A DNA stretch of 64,000 nt from Sphingomonas sp. BK235. GTDB lineage: Bacteria > Pseudomonadota > Alphaproteobacteria > Sphingomonadales > Sphingomonadaceae. The notes under the pieces are model-generated. The model saw nothing but the letters and a program-made list of their open reading frames with translations. It had not been told where the DNA came from and did no database searches. The stretch's first letter is position 1, and each line of letters opens with the position of its first letter. A program made the translations under genes and the position numbers. Below, in pieces: positions 23,958 to 35,966 of the stretch. The DNA lies in contig NZ_SLXN01000005.1 of assembly GCF_004345855.1 (NCBI RefSeq), positions 248,001-312,000 of the forward strand, written 5' to 3'.

Positions 23958-23969
23958 TGAGAGAATGAC

Positions 23970-26663
<2,694 letters not shown>

Positions 26664-26768
26664 GAACCGCGCCAGCATGAGTAACCCGAACGGCGTCGTC
26701 CGACGTCGTCGCCGGCGATCCTCCTATCCTTTCCCTAAAGCCAATCGGGCGGTGAAGGGGGAAGGTAT

Positions 26769-29700
26769 ATGTCGGTCAACGGGGTGCGGAGTGCGCGCGG
26801 GTTGCTGCTGCTGGGCAGCGCGCTGGGCAGCATCGCCGCCACGGCGGCGGCGCAGGGCCATGCGTTCGATCCGATAACGATGCCGGCGCAGGGCCGTGCG
26901 TCCGACCCGATCACGATGCCGGCGCAGGGCCATGCGTCCGATCCGATAACGAGGCCGGCGATCATCATCTCGCAACCGGGCACGCCGGATAGCGCGCTGG
27001 ACCCGTCCGACGTCAACGGCGTCGGCCAGATGGTCGTGGATCTCGGCGGCGGCTATCTCGGCCTCTGCACCGGCACCCTGATCAACCCGCGCACGGTCCT
27101 GTTCGCCGCGCATTGCGTCAACGAGAGCATGGCGGGCGGGGCGCAGGATCCCTCCGGCTATGGCACGAATGCGGGTCAGATACCGATCGCATTCGGGTTC
27201 AAGGCGGACAATCGCCGGGCCGCGTGGATCTGGTCGGGCTCGGGGAGCGGTCGTCACCGCACCGACACGACCAACGCCATCTATAACGTCAACCAGGTCG
27301 CCTATGATGCCGACTCGCTCAGGCTGGGGCTCGATCAGAACTTCTATCAGGCGGATGTCGCGGTGGCATCGCTGGACACGCCGGCCAAAGGCATTCCCAC
27401 CTGGGCGTTGCTGTTCTCGCCGTTGCCGGCGCCCGGCGCCATCAGCGAGGATGACGGCACCGGCTATCACGTGACGATCACCGGTTACGGGCACAATGGC
27501 ACCGGGATCACTGGATCCGTCGGCCCGATCGATTTTCGTCGCCGCGTCGCCGAGAACATGATCGGGATGCTGGGTTCGTTGGACGATCTGGACGTCGGCC
27601 TGTCCAATCCGCTCTCCGGCCTGCGGCAGCCGCTGTACCTTCTCGACTTCGACGATCCCCGGCGCGGCACGGACGCGGCCGATCCTGCCGATTACAACCT
27701 GACCAAGGACCGCGCGCTCCCCAAGGAGGGCATGATCGGACAGGGTGACTCCGGCGGCCCGCTGATCCTCGACCGGACCTTCGACGAGAAGGTGGTGATC
27801 GGCGTCCTCTCCGGGTTCCGCTATTATTCGGCGCAGCAGCTCGGCGGCTATGGCAACCTCGCCTTCTACCAGCCGCTCTATCTCTACTGGGACTTCATCG
27901 CCGCGAACAATCCCTATCGCTATGTCGGCGCCACTGGCGGCGACGGCAAATGGAGCGACCCCGCGCATTGGCAGACGCTGGTCGATCCAGCCTATCGCGT
28001 GATCGTGAACGGCAAGCTGGTCAATGGCGTGCCCACGACCGCCGGCGCCGGGATCGACGGGCGCGGCGGCAGTTTCGGCCAGGCGTGCGACCAGGAACCC
28101 GCCAACGGCTATGACGTCTGTTTCGACGTGAAAACACGGCGTTACTACGTCGGCGGCGTTGAACGGCCCGACCTGGGGACGCCGCCGGCGGACCAGGCGC
28201 CGGCGCCGGCTGCGCTCCCCGCGCCGACGCTCGCCAACGGCCTGCCCGGAGCGACCGGCTTCGTACCCGACAACATCGATCCCGATCCGGCCGCCCACCG
28301 CGCCGCGCGCTATTTCGACGTCACGCTGTCCGCCGCGGGCACCACGACGCTCGACACCGCCGCCACGATCGACAAGTTCACCGTCGCGGGCAGCGGGGCG
28401 CGCTTATCGGTCGCGGCGGCGGGCCGGCTGACGAGCCTGATCGAGATCGACCAGCTGTCGGGCTTCGTTCATGTCGACGGTCTCGTCTCCACGCCCGGTG
28501 ATTATCTGCTGCTCGCCGGTCAGCTCTCCGGCAGCGGTCGGATCGACACGCCGTATCTCACCAGCGTCTCGGGCGTGATCGCGCCCGGGAAGGTTGGCAC
28601 GATCGGGACGCTCCAGATCGGCGGCAACCTCATTCTCGCATCGAAGAACGTGCTGCTGGTCGACGTGGGCGCGAAAGGCGCCAGCGACCGGCTCTCGATC
28701 AGCGGCGTCGCCGATCTGGGCGGAACCGTCGCGCTAGCGCCGGTCGCGGGGCAGCGGATCCGGGCCGGGGACACCTACACCTTCCTCACCGCCGACGGCG
28801 GGTTCGCGCATGACGACGGCGGGCGCATCCACCATTTCGCCGCGGCGACGCCGCTGAGCGCGATCCTCACCCCCGTCCTGCTGTACGGCGACACGTCGGT
28901 GAGCGCGCGGATCGACGCCGGTCGCTACGCCGACGTGGTCGCCCCCACGCGCGCGCAGCGGGCCTATGCCGGGCTGCTCGATCGCGAGCGCGCGCGGCAG
29001 CAGCAGGCGCTCTCGGGGATCTACGACGTGCTCGACCTGCAGGACGCGCCGACGATCCGCCGCACGCTCGACGGGCTCGCGCCGCGCGCCGAGGGGCTCG
29101 ACCGTGCCTTGGGCGCGCTCGCGCTCGACAATATGGCGCGCTTCTATCGCGCGCGGCTGGGTGCGGCCGATCCGCGCGCGGTGACCGACGGACAGCTCAC
29201 GCTGGCCGGCGACCCGGTCCAGCTCGCCGCCGCCGAGCTGACGCGGCTGCCCGGGCAGCCGCCCGTCGCGAGCGACACCGCGGCCGTGACGACGCGCGCC
29301 GCCGCGCTGCCCGAGGACGTCGCGGGCTATGTCGCTGCGGGCTATCTCGACGGCAGCGCCACGCCGACTCCCAGCGCGCTCGGACGCCGCGGGCGCGACC
29401 CGATCTCCGGCTGGTATCTGGTCGGCGGGCTCGAGACGCGGGTGAGCGACGCGGCGCTGGTCGGGCTCGGGCTCTCCTACACGCGCGCGACCGGCACCAC
29501 CGCGCTCGCCGGGCAGGGGGCTCGCGGCGAATTGTACCAGGGCACGCTCTACGGCAAGCTGGTGGGGGCAAGCGGGCTCTACCTCGACACGCAGGACAGC
29601 GCCGGATTGTGGCTCCACAGCACGCGCCGTGCCGCGGACCTCGCGGGTAGCCTGTCGACGTTGCGCAGCCGTGATCGCGCGCTGGCGATTTCGGCCGAGG

Positions 29701-30143
29701 TGGGAGCCGGCCGGGACTCGACGCTGGGGACGTTGCGGTTCGGGCCGCGCGTCGCGCTGCGCGCGAGCCAGATCGATCTCGGCACCAGCTTCGAGACGGG
29801 CGGGCCTGCCGCGCTGCGGCTCGACCGGCATCGCTACACCAGCGTGCAGGCACGGGCCGGGGTGCAACTCGCGGGAGCGGGCACGGTGCGGCCGTGGGGA
29901 TCGCTCTATGCCGTCCATGATTTCCGCGATCCGACGCCGCTGCTCGACGCCAATTTCGCCGCGGGGCTCGGCCCCGACGCGCGGTTCGCGCTGCCGGGTC
30001 GCGACCGCGACTGGGGCGAGTTGGGTGCGGGCATCGCGGTGGACAGCGGGTCGGCGACGCTCTCGCTCGGCGCGGACACCACGCTGCGTCGTCGCGACGT
30101 GCGCGATCGTGCCTACCGCGCCTCGGTGCGGCTGCGCTTCTGA
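26769..30143 (+). CDS. Autotransporter with trypsin-like serine protease passenger
   Basis: A 1124-residue secreted/outer-membrane protein. Signal peptide about 1-28 (GLLLLGSALGSIAATAAAQ). Then three 12-residue repeats (see 26853-26960). The S1-type peptidase domain spans about 75-390 with the triad His (LFAAHCVNES), Asp (QADVAVASLD) and Ser (GQGDSGGPLIL). A passenger stem follows with G-x-(I/L)-x-P-G-type beta-helix features (SGVIAPGKVGTIGTLQIGG). The C-terminal autotransporter barrel covers about 840-1124, ends in Phe (RASVRLRF) and should insert in the outer membrane. Stand-alone gene. Likely a surface protease; the substrate is unknown. Confidence 0.92.
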   Translation: MSVNGVRSARGLLLLGSALGSIAATAAAQGHAFDPITMPAQGRASDPITMPAQGHASDPITRPAIIISQPGTPDSALDPSDVNGVGQMVVDLGGGYLGLCTGTLINPRTVLFAAHCVNESMAGGAQDPSGYGTNAGQIPIAFGFKADNRRAAWIWSGSGSGRHRTDTTNAIYNVNQVAYDADSLRLGLDQNFYQADVAVASLDTPAKGIPTWALLFSPLPAPGAISEDDGTGYHVTITGYGHNGTGITGSVGPIDFRRRVAENMIGMLGSLDDLDVGLSNPLSGLRQPLYLLDFDDPRRGTDAADPADYNLTKDRALPKEGMIGQGDSGGPLILDRTFDEKVVIGVLSGFRYYSAQQLGGYGNLAFYQPLYLYWDFIAANNPYRYVGATGGDGKWSDPAHWQTLVDPAYRVIVNGKLVNGVPTTAGAGIDGRGGSFGQACDQEPANGYDVCFDVKTRRYYVGGVERPDLGTPPADQAPAPAALPAPTLANGLPGATGFVPDNIDPDPAAHRAARYFDVTLSAAGTTTLDTAATIDKFTVAGSGARLSVAAAGRLTSLIEIDQLSGFVHVDGLVSTPGDYLLLAGQLSGSGRIDTPYLTSVSGVIAPGKVGTIGTLQIGGNLILASKNVLLVDVGAKGASDRLSISGVADLGGTVALAPVAGQRIRAGDTYTFLTADGGFAHDDGGRIHHFAAATPLSAILTPVLLYGDTSVSARIDAGRYADVVAPTRAQRAYAGLLDRERARQQQALSGIYDVLDLQDAPTIRRTLDGLAPRAEGLDRALGALALDNMARFYRARLGAADPRAVTDGQLTLAGDPVQLAAAELTRLPGQPPVASDTAAVTTRAAALPEDVAGYVAAGYLDGSATPTPSALGRRGRDPISGWYLVGGLETRVSDAALVGLGLSYTRATGTTALAGQGARGELYQGTLYGKLVGASGLYLDTQDSAGLWLHSTRRAADLAGSLSTLRSRDRALAISAEVGAGRDSTLGTLRFGPRVALRASQIDLGTSFETGGPAALRLDRHRYTSVQARAGVQLAGAGTVRPWGSLYAVHDFRDPTPLLDANFAAGLGPDARFALPGRDRDWGELGAGIAVDSGSATLSLGADTTLRRRDVRDRAYRASVRLRF
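26853..26960 (+). repeat. Three tandem 36-bp repeats inside the autotransporter gene
   Basis: Units at 26853, 26889 and 26925, each beginning CAGGGCC(A/G)TGCGT(T/C)CGA and encoding QG-[HR]-A-[FS]-DPIT-[MR]-PA. They lie directly after the predicted signal peptidase site. The in-frame period (12 codons) allows expansion or contraction without loss of frame. Confidence 0.9.
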
Positions 30144-30369
30144 GCGCGGCGGTGGCCCTCCGTCATGCCGGCACGACGCCGGGATGTCGGAGGGAGGTAC
30201 CGCCATCGCGCGCGCGCGGCGTCGCCGTCGCGCGGTTCGACGGCGACCATATAGATAATTGATCCCGGTCGCTCGCGCGGCGGGAACGTTCCGCCGCGCC
30301 CGCCGCTTCGATCCCGCACCCCGCCGCCCGCGTGCGCGTTGGCGGGGCATCGAAGCGAGGCCTCATCCC

Positions 30370-32457
30370 ATGACCGACACGATCCTGCGCACCCCCGGCA
30401 ACGGCGGCGAGACCCATCAGGCGAGCGACGCCGACCATCCGGTGCTCACCACCAACCACGGCATGCCGATCAGCGACAACCAGAACCAGCTGAAGGCGGG
30501 CGCGCGCGGCCCGGTGCTGCTGGAGGACGAGGTCTATCGCGAGAAGATCAATCACTTCGATCACGAGCGCATCCCCGAGCGGATCGTCCACGCGCGCGGC
30601 AGCGCGGCGCACGGCTATTTCGAAGTGACCGACAGCCTCGCCGACATCACCGCCGCCGACCTGTTCCAGAAGAAGGGCCAGCGCACCGACGTGTTCGTGC
30701 GCTTCTCCACCGTGGCGGGCGGCGCGGGCTCGATCGACACGCCGCGTGACGTGCGCGGCTTCGCGGTCAAATTCTACACGCGCCAGGGCAATTGGGACCT
30801 GGTCGGGAACAACATACCGGTCTTCTTCATCCAGGACGCGATCAAGTTCCCCGACCTGATCCACGCCGCCAAGATGGAGGCCGATCGCGGCTACCCCCAG
30901 GCGGCGACCGCACACGACACCTTCTGGGACTTCATCTCGCTGATGCCCGAGGCGACCCACATGATCATGTGGGCGATGTCGGACCGCACGCTGCCACGCA
31001 GCTTCGCGACGATGGAGGGGTTCGGCATCCACACCTTCCGCTTCGTCAGCAAGGAGGGGAAGAGCACCTTCGTCAAGTTCCACTGGAAGCCTCGCGCGGG
31101 CCTGGCCTCGACGATCTGGGACGAGACGGTGAAGATCGCCGGCGCCGACCCCGACTTCCAGCGCCGCGACCTGTTCGAGCGGATCCAGCGCGGCGACTAT
31201 CCCGAGTGGGACCTCGGCGTGCAGCTGTTCGACGAGGAATTTGCCAACAGCCAGCCCTACGACGTGCTCGACGCCACCAAGATCATCCCCGAGGAGGTGC
31301 TGCCCGTCCGCATCGTCGGCAAGATGGTGCTCGATCGCTACCCCGATAATTTCTTCGCCGAGACCGAGCAGGTGGCCTTCTGCCCGAGCCACCTGGTGCC
31401 CGGCATCGACCACAGCAACGATCCGTTGCTGCAGGGCCGGCTGTTCAGCTACCAGGACACGCAGATCAAGCGGCTCGGCTCGACCAACTGGCATCAGCTC
31501 CCGATCAACCAGGCCAAGGGCCGCGCCGAGACCGGCGGCTGCCCGTTCATGAACATGCAGCGCGACGGCCATATGCAGATGCAGGTGCCCAAGGGCCGCG
31601 CCAATTACGAGCCCAACAGCCTCCACCTCGCCGGTGAGCCCGGCGGGCCGCGCGAGGATCCGGCCACCGGCTTCCACAGCTTCCCCGCCGAGGAGCAGGG
31701 TCCCAAGCTCCGCATCCGGCCGGAGAGCTTCGCCGACCATTATTCGCAGGCGCGGCTGTTCTGGCGCTCGATGGACCCGGCCGAGCAGGCGCATATCGCC
31801 TCCGCCTTCGTGTTCGAGCTGAGCAAGGTGTCGCTGCCGCACATCCGCACCGCCCAGCTCGCCAACCTGCGCAACGTCGACGAGGAGCTGGCGCGCCGCG
31901 TCGCCGAGGGGCTGGCGATCGACCTGCCCGCGGCGTCGCCGACCGCGACGCCGGTGCGGGACATGCCGATCTCACCCGCGCTGCGGATCGTGCGCGGCCC
32001 GCGCGAGAAGCACACGTTGGAGGGGCGCACTGTCGGCATCTTCTTCGCCGACGGCAGCGACCGCGAGGAATATGACTCGCTGATCGCCGCGGTGAAGGGG
32101 GCGGGCGGCCATCCGCTGACGATCGCGCCCAAGGTCGGCAAGGTGCCGCTGTCCGACGGCTCGACGGTGACCGCGGACGCGCAATTGTTCGGCCAGCCCT
32201 CGGTGACGGTCGACGCCTGCGCGGTGATCCTGTCCGCCGACGCCTGCGCCCGATTGGTGAAGGAAGGCGCCGCGGTGCAATGGGTGATGGACGCCTTCGG
32301 CCATCTCAAGGCGATCGGGCACAATGACGAGTCCAAGCCGTTGCTCGACAAGGCCGGGGTCGAGCCCGACGCGGGCGTGACCGACCTCGAGCGCTTCGTC
32401 GACGCCGCCAAGCAGCGCTACTGGGACCGCGAGCCGAAGGTGCGCACGCTGGCGTGA
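30370..32457 (+). CDS. katE: Large-subunit (clade 2) catalase, HPII type
   Basis: A 695-residue heme catalase. Catalytic His in [16 protein letters not shown], distal Asn in [15 protein letters not shown], and proximal heme Tyr in [14 protein letters not shown]. After the catalase core comes the clade-2 flavodoxin/DJ-1-like C-terminal domain (about 545-695; [18 protein letters not shown]), so length and order match E. coli HPII. Detoxifies H2O2 to water and oxygen in the cytoplasm. Start at [17 protein letters not shown]; 37 codons of upstream open frame are Arg-rich and unlike the family. The upstream region has a GGAACGTTCC palindrome (30283-30292) but no convincing promoter. Confidence 0.97.
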   Translation: MTDTILRTPGNGGETHQASDADHPVLTTNHGMPISDNQNQLKAGARGPVLLEDEVYREKINHFDHERIPERIVHARGSAAHGYFEVTDSLADITAADLFQKKGQRTDVFVRFSTVAGGAGSIDTPRDVRGFAVKFYTRQGNWDLVGNNIPVFFIQDAIKFPDLIHAAKMEADRGYPQAATAHDTFWDFISLMPEATHMIMWAMSDRTLPRSFATMEGFGIHTFRFVSKEGKSTFVKFHWKPRAGLASTIWDETVKIAGADPDFQRRDLFERIQRGDYPEWDLGVQLFDEEFANSQPYDVLDATKIIPEEVLPVRIVGKMVLDRYPDNFFAETEQVAFCPSHLVPGIDHSNDPLLQGRLFSYQDTQIKRLGSTNWHQLPINQAKGRAETGGCPFMNMQRDGHMQMQVPKGRANYEPNSLHLAGEPGGPREDPATGFHSFPAEEQGPKLRIRPESFADHYSQARLFWRSMDPAEQAHIASAFVFELSKVSLPHIRTAQLANLRNVDEELARRVAEGLAIDLPAASPTATPVRDMPISPALRIVRGPREKHTLEGRTVGIFFADGSDREEYDSLIAAVKGAGGHPLTIAPKVGKVPLSDGSTVTADAQLFGQPSVTVDACAVILSADACARLVKEGAAVQWVMDAFGHLKAIGHNDESKPLLDKAGVEPDAGVTDLERFVDAAKQRYWDREPKVRTLA

Positions 32458-32519
32458 AGGAGGGGGTGCGCACGCCGGGTGCGCTCCACCGTCGCGATGC
32501 GCCGGAATGTTTCGAGGCG

Positions 32520-32608
32520 GTGCCCCGGCGCAGGCCGGGGCCCAGTTGGGACCGGCTGGTGTGTCTCACCTGGATCATCCCACGGGGCCCCGGCCTGCGC
32601 CGGGGCAC
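32520..32608. repeat. Palindromic intergenic element, family C
   Basis: 89 bp with perfectly complementary 24-bp arms: GTGCCCCGGCGCAGGCCGGG at the left and CCGGCCTGCGCCGGGGCAC at the right. Same plan as families A and B (self-folding arms in inverted order) but a different sequence. It fills part of the gene-free stretch 32458-32804 after katE. Confidence 0.8.
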
Positions 32609-32651
32609 GCCGGCAACTGACGTTCTCAACCACCTCATCTGAGCCAACGGC

Positions 32652-32677
32652 GTGCTCCGGCGAACGCCGGAGCCCGG
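32652..32677. repeat. Family B half-element (single arm)
   Basis: A lone left arm GTGCTCCGGCGAACGCCGGA followed by GCCCGG, without a matching right arm. The sequence from here to 32804 shows no other recognisable feature. Confidence 0.5.
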
Positions 32678-32804
32678 AGTCACCGAAGCTACCGCCCGTG
32701 GCGCGGGGCAGCGTGGACGAACAGGTCTCTGGTAAGTCCTACCCCCGTATTCCCACCTGTACCGCGATCCGCGCCGGGGTGAGGGCGCGATCGGCGGCAC
32801 TCTT

Positions 32805-32951
32805 TCACGCCTCGCGCGCGCCCACGCCGCGGCAGCGATCCGAGCAATAGCGCACCGCCTCCCAGTCGCGCGCCCATTTCTTGCGCCACGCGAACGGGCG
32901 ATGACAGCTCGCGCAGATCTTCTCGGGCAGATGCGGCTTGTGATGCGCCAT
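32805..32951 (-). CDS. DUF2256 zinc-ribbon mini-protein
   Basis: A 48-residue protein: [20 protein letters not shown], then [20 protein letters not shown] and a short Ala/Glu tail. The paired C-x-x-C (CASC) and C-x-x-x-C (CSDRC) plus the central [11 protein letters not shown] are the DUF2256 family signature, usually annotated as a small zinc-binding protein, sometimes near cryptochrome/photolyase genes in other genomes (family knowledge). No photolyase is in this window. No Shine-Dalgarno is obvious, but conservation of the whole motif makes it a confident gene. Confidence 0.88.
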   Translation of the reverse strand: MAHHKPHLPEKICASCHRPFAWRKKWARDWEAVRYCSDRCRGVGAREA

Positions 32952-33064
32952 CACGCTGCAACCCGTGACCGCCGGAGTCGCTCCGCACCCTGCGGCTAAC
33001 CGGATGACAACCTTGCTTCTCTACGGGCGATCCCTCCCTTCCCCGAGAGTGAGCGCACCGCCTC

Positions 33065-34135
33065 ATGCCGCCCTTCCGTTCGATCGTGCCGCTCGCCGTC
33101 GCGCTCTCGCTCGCCGCCTGCGGGGGTGGTGAAGGCGGGGCCGGCACCGCAGGGGCGGCGGTGGTCGCGCCCTCCGCGCCCGTGACCGTCGTGCCGGCGC
33201 CCGCCGCCACGCCGACCCCGCTCCCCGCCGCGTCGCCGACCCCGGTGGCCGCGGTCACGCCGACCCCCAGCGTCGCGGCCACGCCCGCCGCGAGCGCGCG
33301 CGTCCAGTCCGTCGTCTATGTCGGCAACGACGTGCCCGATCTCGCCGCCTATGAGGCGTGGCTCGGCCGGTCCGCCGATGGCGTCCAGCTGTTCAGCGGG
33401 CGCGCGGGGTGGGACGATTGGTCCGACTCGATCGGCTGGCTCGCGCGGCGCTGGGCCGGGGTCGGGCGCACCGAATATTGGTCGATCCCGCTCTTCGCCG
33501 AGCAGGGGACGCTCGCCGCCGCCGCGGCGGGCGACTATGACACGCGCTGGCGCGGTGCCGCCGCCACGCTGGTCGCGGAACGCCCCGGCAGCGCGCCGAT
33601 CCATGTCCGCACCGGCTGGGAGTTCAACGGCGACTGGCAGCCCTGGGCCGCGAAGGGCAAGGAGGCCGACTATCGCGCTGCGTTCCGCCGCTTCGTCGCC
33701 AGCTTCCGCGCCGTGTCCGACCGGTTCCGCTTCGAGTGGACGCCCAATGTCGGCGACTTCGGCACCAACCCGGAGGACAGCTATCCCGGGGACGATGTGG
33801 TGGATCTCATCGGCATGGATTTCTACTATAATCATCAATGGGATCCTGCTGATCCCGCGGCCGCGTTCCAGTATAAGGTGACGGAACGTTACGGGCTGGC
33901 GTGGCACCAGGACTTCGCGCGCCGCCACGCCAAGCCGACCGCTTACGCCGAATGGGGCGTCAGCCGCGACTCGGACGCGCCCTATGTCGCTTTGGCGCTG
34001 CGCTGGTTCGCCGAACATGAGGTGGTCTATGCCTCTTATTGGAACTCGAATGCCGCCTATCCGGGGAAATTGAGTGACGGCCAATATCCGGCCGTGGCGC
34101 AGGCCTATCGCGGCGCGATCGGTGGTTCCTTTTGA
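33065..34135 (+). CDS. GH26-like glycoside hydrolase lipoprotein
   Basis: A 356-residue predicted lipoprotein (MPPFRSIVPLAVALSLAAC, lipobox Cys19), followed by an Ala/Pro/Thr/Val linker (about 25-77) and a (beta/alpha)8-type catalytic domain. Candidate acid Glu186 lies in HVRTGWEFNGDWQPWA and candidate nucleophile Glu296 in PTAYAEWGVS, with FRFEWTPNVGD and DLIGMDFYYN as GH26-style barrel strands. GH26 enzymes cleave beta-mannans or related glucans. Location is probably the outer-membrane or periplasmic face. Stand-alone gene, perhaps in exopolysaccharide trimming or foraging (inference); the substrate cannot be told. Confidence 0.82.
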   Translation: MPPFRSIVPLAVALSLAACGGGEGGAGTAGAAVVAPSAPVTVVPAPAATPTPLPAASPTPVAAVTPTPSVAATPAASARVQSVVYVGNDVPDLAAYEAWLGRSADGVQLFSGRAGWDDWSDSIGWLARRWAGVGRTEYWSIPLFAEQGTLAAAAAGDYDTRWRGAAATLVAERPGSAPIHVRTGWEFNGDWQPWAAKGKEADYRAAFRRFVASFRAVSDRFRFEWTPNVGDFGTNPEDSYPGDDVVDLIGMDFYYNHQWDPADPAAAFQYKVTERYGLAWHQDFARRHAKPTAYAEWGVSRDSDAPYVALALRWFAEHEVVYASYWNSNAAYPGKLSDGQYPAVAQAYRGAIGGSF

Positions 34136-34290
34136 TGTGTAACCACTTGCGAGCGGTTCGCCGAAAACTTCGGCGGTCGGGCTGAACCGCGGCTAACCGG
34201 AGCATTCAGCCGGCGCTCAACCGCGCGCTTCTATGACGAACCCGTCGCGACCGCCGAGGCCGTGACGGGCGAGTGACAGGAGCTGGAACA

Positions 34291-34773
34291 ATGCTGGGGA
34301 AGATCTCGGTCGCGCTGGGTTCGGTCGCACTGGCGGCCACGACGCTCGCGCCGGTCGCGGCGCAGGCGCAGCGCTACCACGAGCGCGAGGTCTATGAGCG
34401 CGACTATGACCCGCGCGATTACGACGACGACAGCTATCGCGACCATGCGCGCGCCTATCGGCACGCCTATCGCGACGGCTGGAATCGCGAGCCGGTCTAT
34501 GCCGAGGACGATCGCGATCTGGGGTACGAGCGGTACGAGCGGCGCGTCTATGACGATCGCGCGCGCTACGACGACCGGCGCTATCGTTACGCGCGCCGGT
34601 GCCAGAGCGGCACGACGGGGTCGATCGTCGGCGCGATCGCTGGCGGGCTGCTCGGCCGCACGGTCGATCGCCGCGGCGACCGGACGCTGGGGACGATCCT
34701 CGGGGCTGGCGCCGGCGCGCTCGCGGGCAATGCGGTGGAGCGCGCCGACAACGCCGATTATTGCCGCCGCTGA
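34291..34773 (+). CDS. Glycine-zipper 2TM-type envelope protein
   Basis: A 160-residue exported protein. Signal peptide MLGKISVALGSVALAATTLA to AQA, then a Tyr/Arg/Asp-rich segment (about 30-115) with many YDxR-type units, and a C-terminal glycine zipper (GSIVGAIAGGLLGRTVDRRG, then TLGTILGAGAGALAGNAVER) of the Rick_17kDa/glycine-zipper 2TM family. Family members are small outer-membrane or periplasmic proteins of unknown function. ACAGGAG precedes the ATG by about 10 bp. Two Cys residues flank the zipper (RRCQSG and DYCRR) and could form a disulfide. Confidence 0.85.
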   Translation: MLGKISVALGSVALAATTLAPVAAQAQRYHEREVYERDYDPRDYDDDSYRDHARAYRHAYRDGWNREPVYAEDDRDLGYERYERRVYDDRARYDDRRYRYARRCQSGTTGSIVGAIAGGLLGRTVDRRGDRTLGTILGAGAGALAGNAVERADNADYCRR

Positions 34774-34965
34774 TCGGAAGGTGGAAGGGGGCGGGCGCGG
34801 CGTCTGCCCCCTCCACGCCGCACCGGCGCGTCGTCGCGGCCGATGACGCGCGCGCCACGCCGGGACCATCGGGGCGGCGGGTGATGTGGCCGCGGCGGGC
34901 GCTGGCGCCGCTCGCGTGATCGCGGCGCGCTGGAGCGGGCGCGCGGAACATGGCACATCTGGCTG

Positions 34966-35616
34966 ATGTGCAACCGCTTTCGCATGACCGAAGGGCAGAT
35001 GGTCGCGCTCGCCGAGCGTTACGGCGTGCGCGCACCCTTTCCGCCCGATCTCAGCGTCCCCGCGCCCGAGCTGTTCCCCGACAAACCCGTCTATGTCGTG
35101 CGCCAGGAAGCGGGCGAGCGCCGGCTCGACGTGATGCGCTGGGGCTTTCCCCGCCGCGTCCCGGGCAAGCGCGTCGATCCGGCGACGGGGCGGCCCGTGC
35201 TGATCGACACCTTGGTCACCAACGTGCGCAACACCGACTCACCCTTCTGGCGCTCGGCGCTGGTCGATCCCGCGCGGCGCTGCCTCGTCCCGTTCACCAG
35301 CTTCAGCGAATATGGTCCCGGCGCCAAGGGGCACCGGCCGCTGCACTGGTTCGACGTGCCGAGTCTCCCGCTGTCCAGTTTCGCGGGCGTGTGGCGCCCT
35401 ACCGCCGCGGGGCCGGTGGTCGCCTTCCTCACCACCGAGCCCAACCCGCTGGTGGCGCCGATCCATCCCCAGGCGATGCCGGTCCTGCTTGATCCCGAGG
35501 ACGAGGCGCACTGGCTCACGGCGCCGGTCGAGGAGGCGCTCGTGCTGGCGCGCCCCTATCCCTCGCAGTTGATGCGCGCGACGCTGGCGGAGGATCCCAA
35601 GGAAGTCCTTACCTGA
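34966..35616 (+). CDS. SOS response-associated peptidase (SRAP/YedK, HMCES family)
   Basis: A 216-residue SRAP protein, which caps abasic sites in single-stranded DNA by a thiazolidine bond to its N-terminal Cys. Cys2 (MCNRF) becomes N-terminal after Met removal. Other family residues are Asn86 and Arg88 (TNVRNT), Glu115 (FTSFSEY) and His167 (APIHPQAMP). MRWGFPRRVPGK corresponds to the usual W-G-L/F motif. Start fixed by the MCNRF requirement. No LexA box was identified in the short region upstream. Confidence 0.93.
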   Translation: MCNRFRMTEGQMVALAERYGVRAPFPPDLSVPAPELFPDKPVYVVRQEAGERRLDVMRWGFPRRVPGKRVDPATGRPVLIDTLVTNVRNTDSPFWRSALVDPARRCLVPFTSFSEYGPGAKGHRPLHWFDVPSLPLSSFAGVWRPTAAGPVVAFLTTEPNPLVAPIHPQAMPVLLDPEDEAHWLTAPVEEALVLARPYPSQLMRATLAEDPKEVLT

Positions 35617-35737
35617 CCGCGGATCGTCGACTCGAGGAGAACGTTACGGGACTGATACGATTGGCTGATTTAGGTTGAGTGTGGATTAACTATGCGTAGC
35701 ATCCGCGGTGCCCGATGGTCGGGCCGGAGGATGTCCG

Positions 35738-35932
35738 ATGCGTTCGCTCACTCTCGCCGTCGCCACGCTGACGCTGCTCGCGGGGACGGCCCCGGCGCTC
35801 GCCGCGCCGTGCAAGGATCCCAGGACGGGCAAGTTCGTCAAATGCCCGACCGCTCCCGCCAAGGCGACCAAGTGCAAGAACGCCAAGGGCCAGTTCGCCA
35901 AATGCGGCACGGCGGGTGCCAAGCCGGTGTGA
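35738..35932 (+). CDS. Small secreted Cys-repeat peptide
   Basis: 64 residues: signal peptide MRSLTLAVATLTLLAGTAPA (cleavage after LAA likely), then a mature basic peptide of about 40 residues with two copies of a C-K-(D/N)-x-(R/K)-x-G-x-F-x-K-C unit: CKDPRTGKFVKC and CKNAKGQFAKC, separated by PTAPAKATK. GGAGG lies 7 nt before the ATG. The periodic Cys pairs suggest two disulfide loops or metal binding in the periplasm. I do not recognise a named family; compact peptides of this kind occur in sphingomonads. Confidence 0.75.
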   Translation: MRSLTLAVATLTLLAGTAPALAAPCKDPRTGKFVKCPTAPAKATKCKNAKGQFAKCGTAGAKPV

Positions 35933-35938
35933 TCGCGC

Positions 35939-35962
35939 GTGCCGGGCGCCGCCGCCCGGCAC
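35939..35962. terminator. Hairpin between convergent genes
   Basis: 10-bp perfect stem GTGCCGGGCG / CGCCCGGCAC with loop ccgc, between the Cys-repeat gene and trmB. No T-run; possible bidirectional terminator. Confidence 0.45.
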
Positions 35963-35966
35963 CGGC

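Noticed and set aside
26853..26960. CRISPR array
   Set aside because: The 36-bp units are directly adjacent without spacers and are in frame in a protein gene.
30283..30310. EcfG promoter for katE
   Set aside because: GGAAC is present inside a GGAACGTTCC palindrome, but no CGTT lies 16-17 bp downstream.
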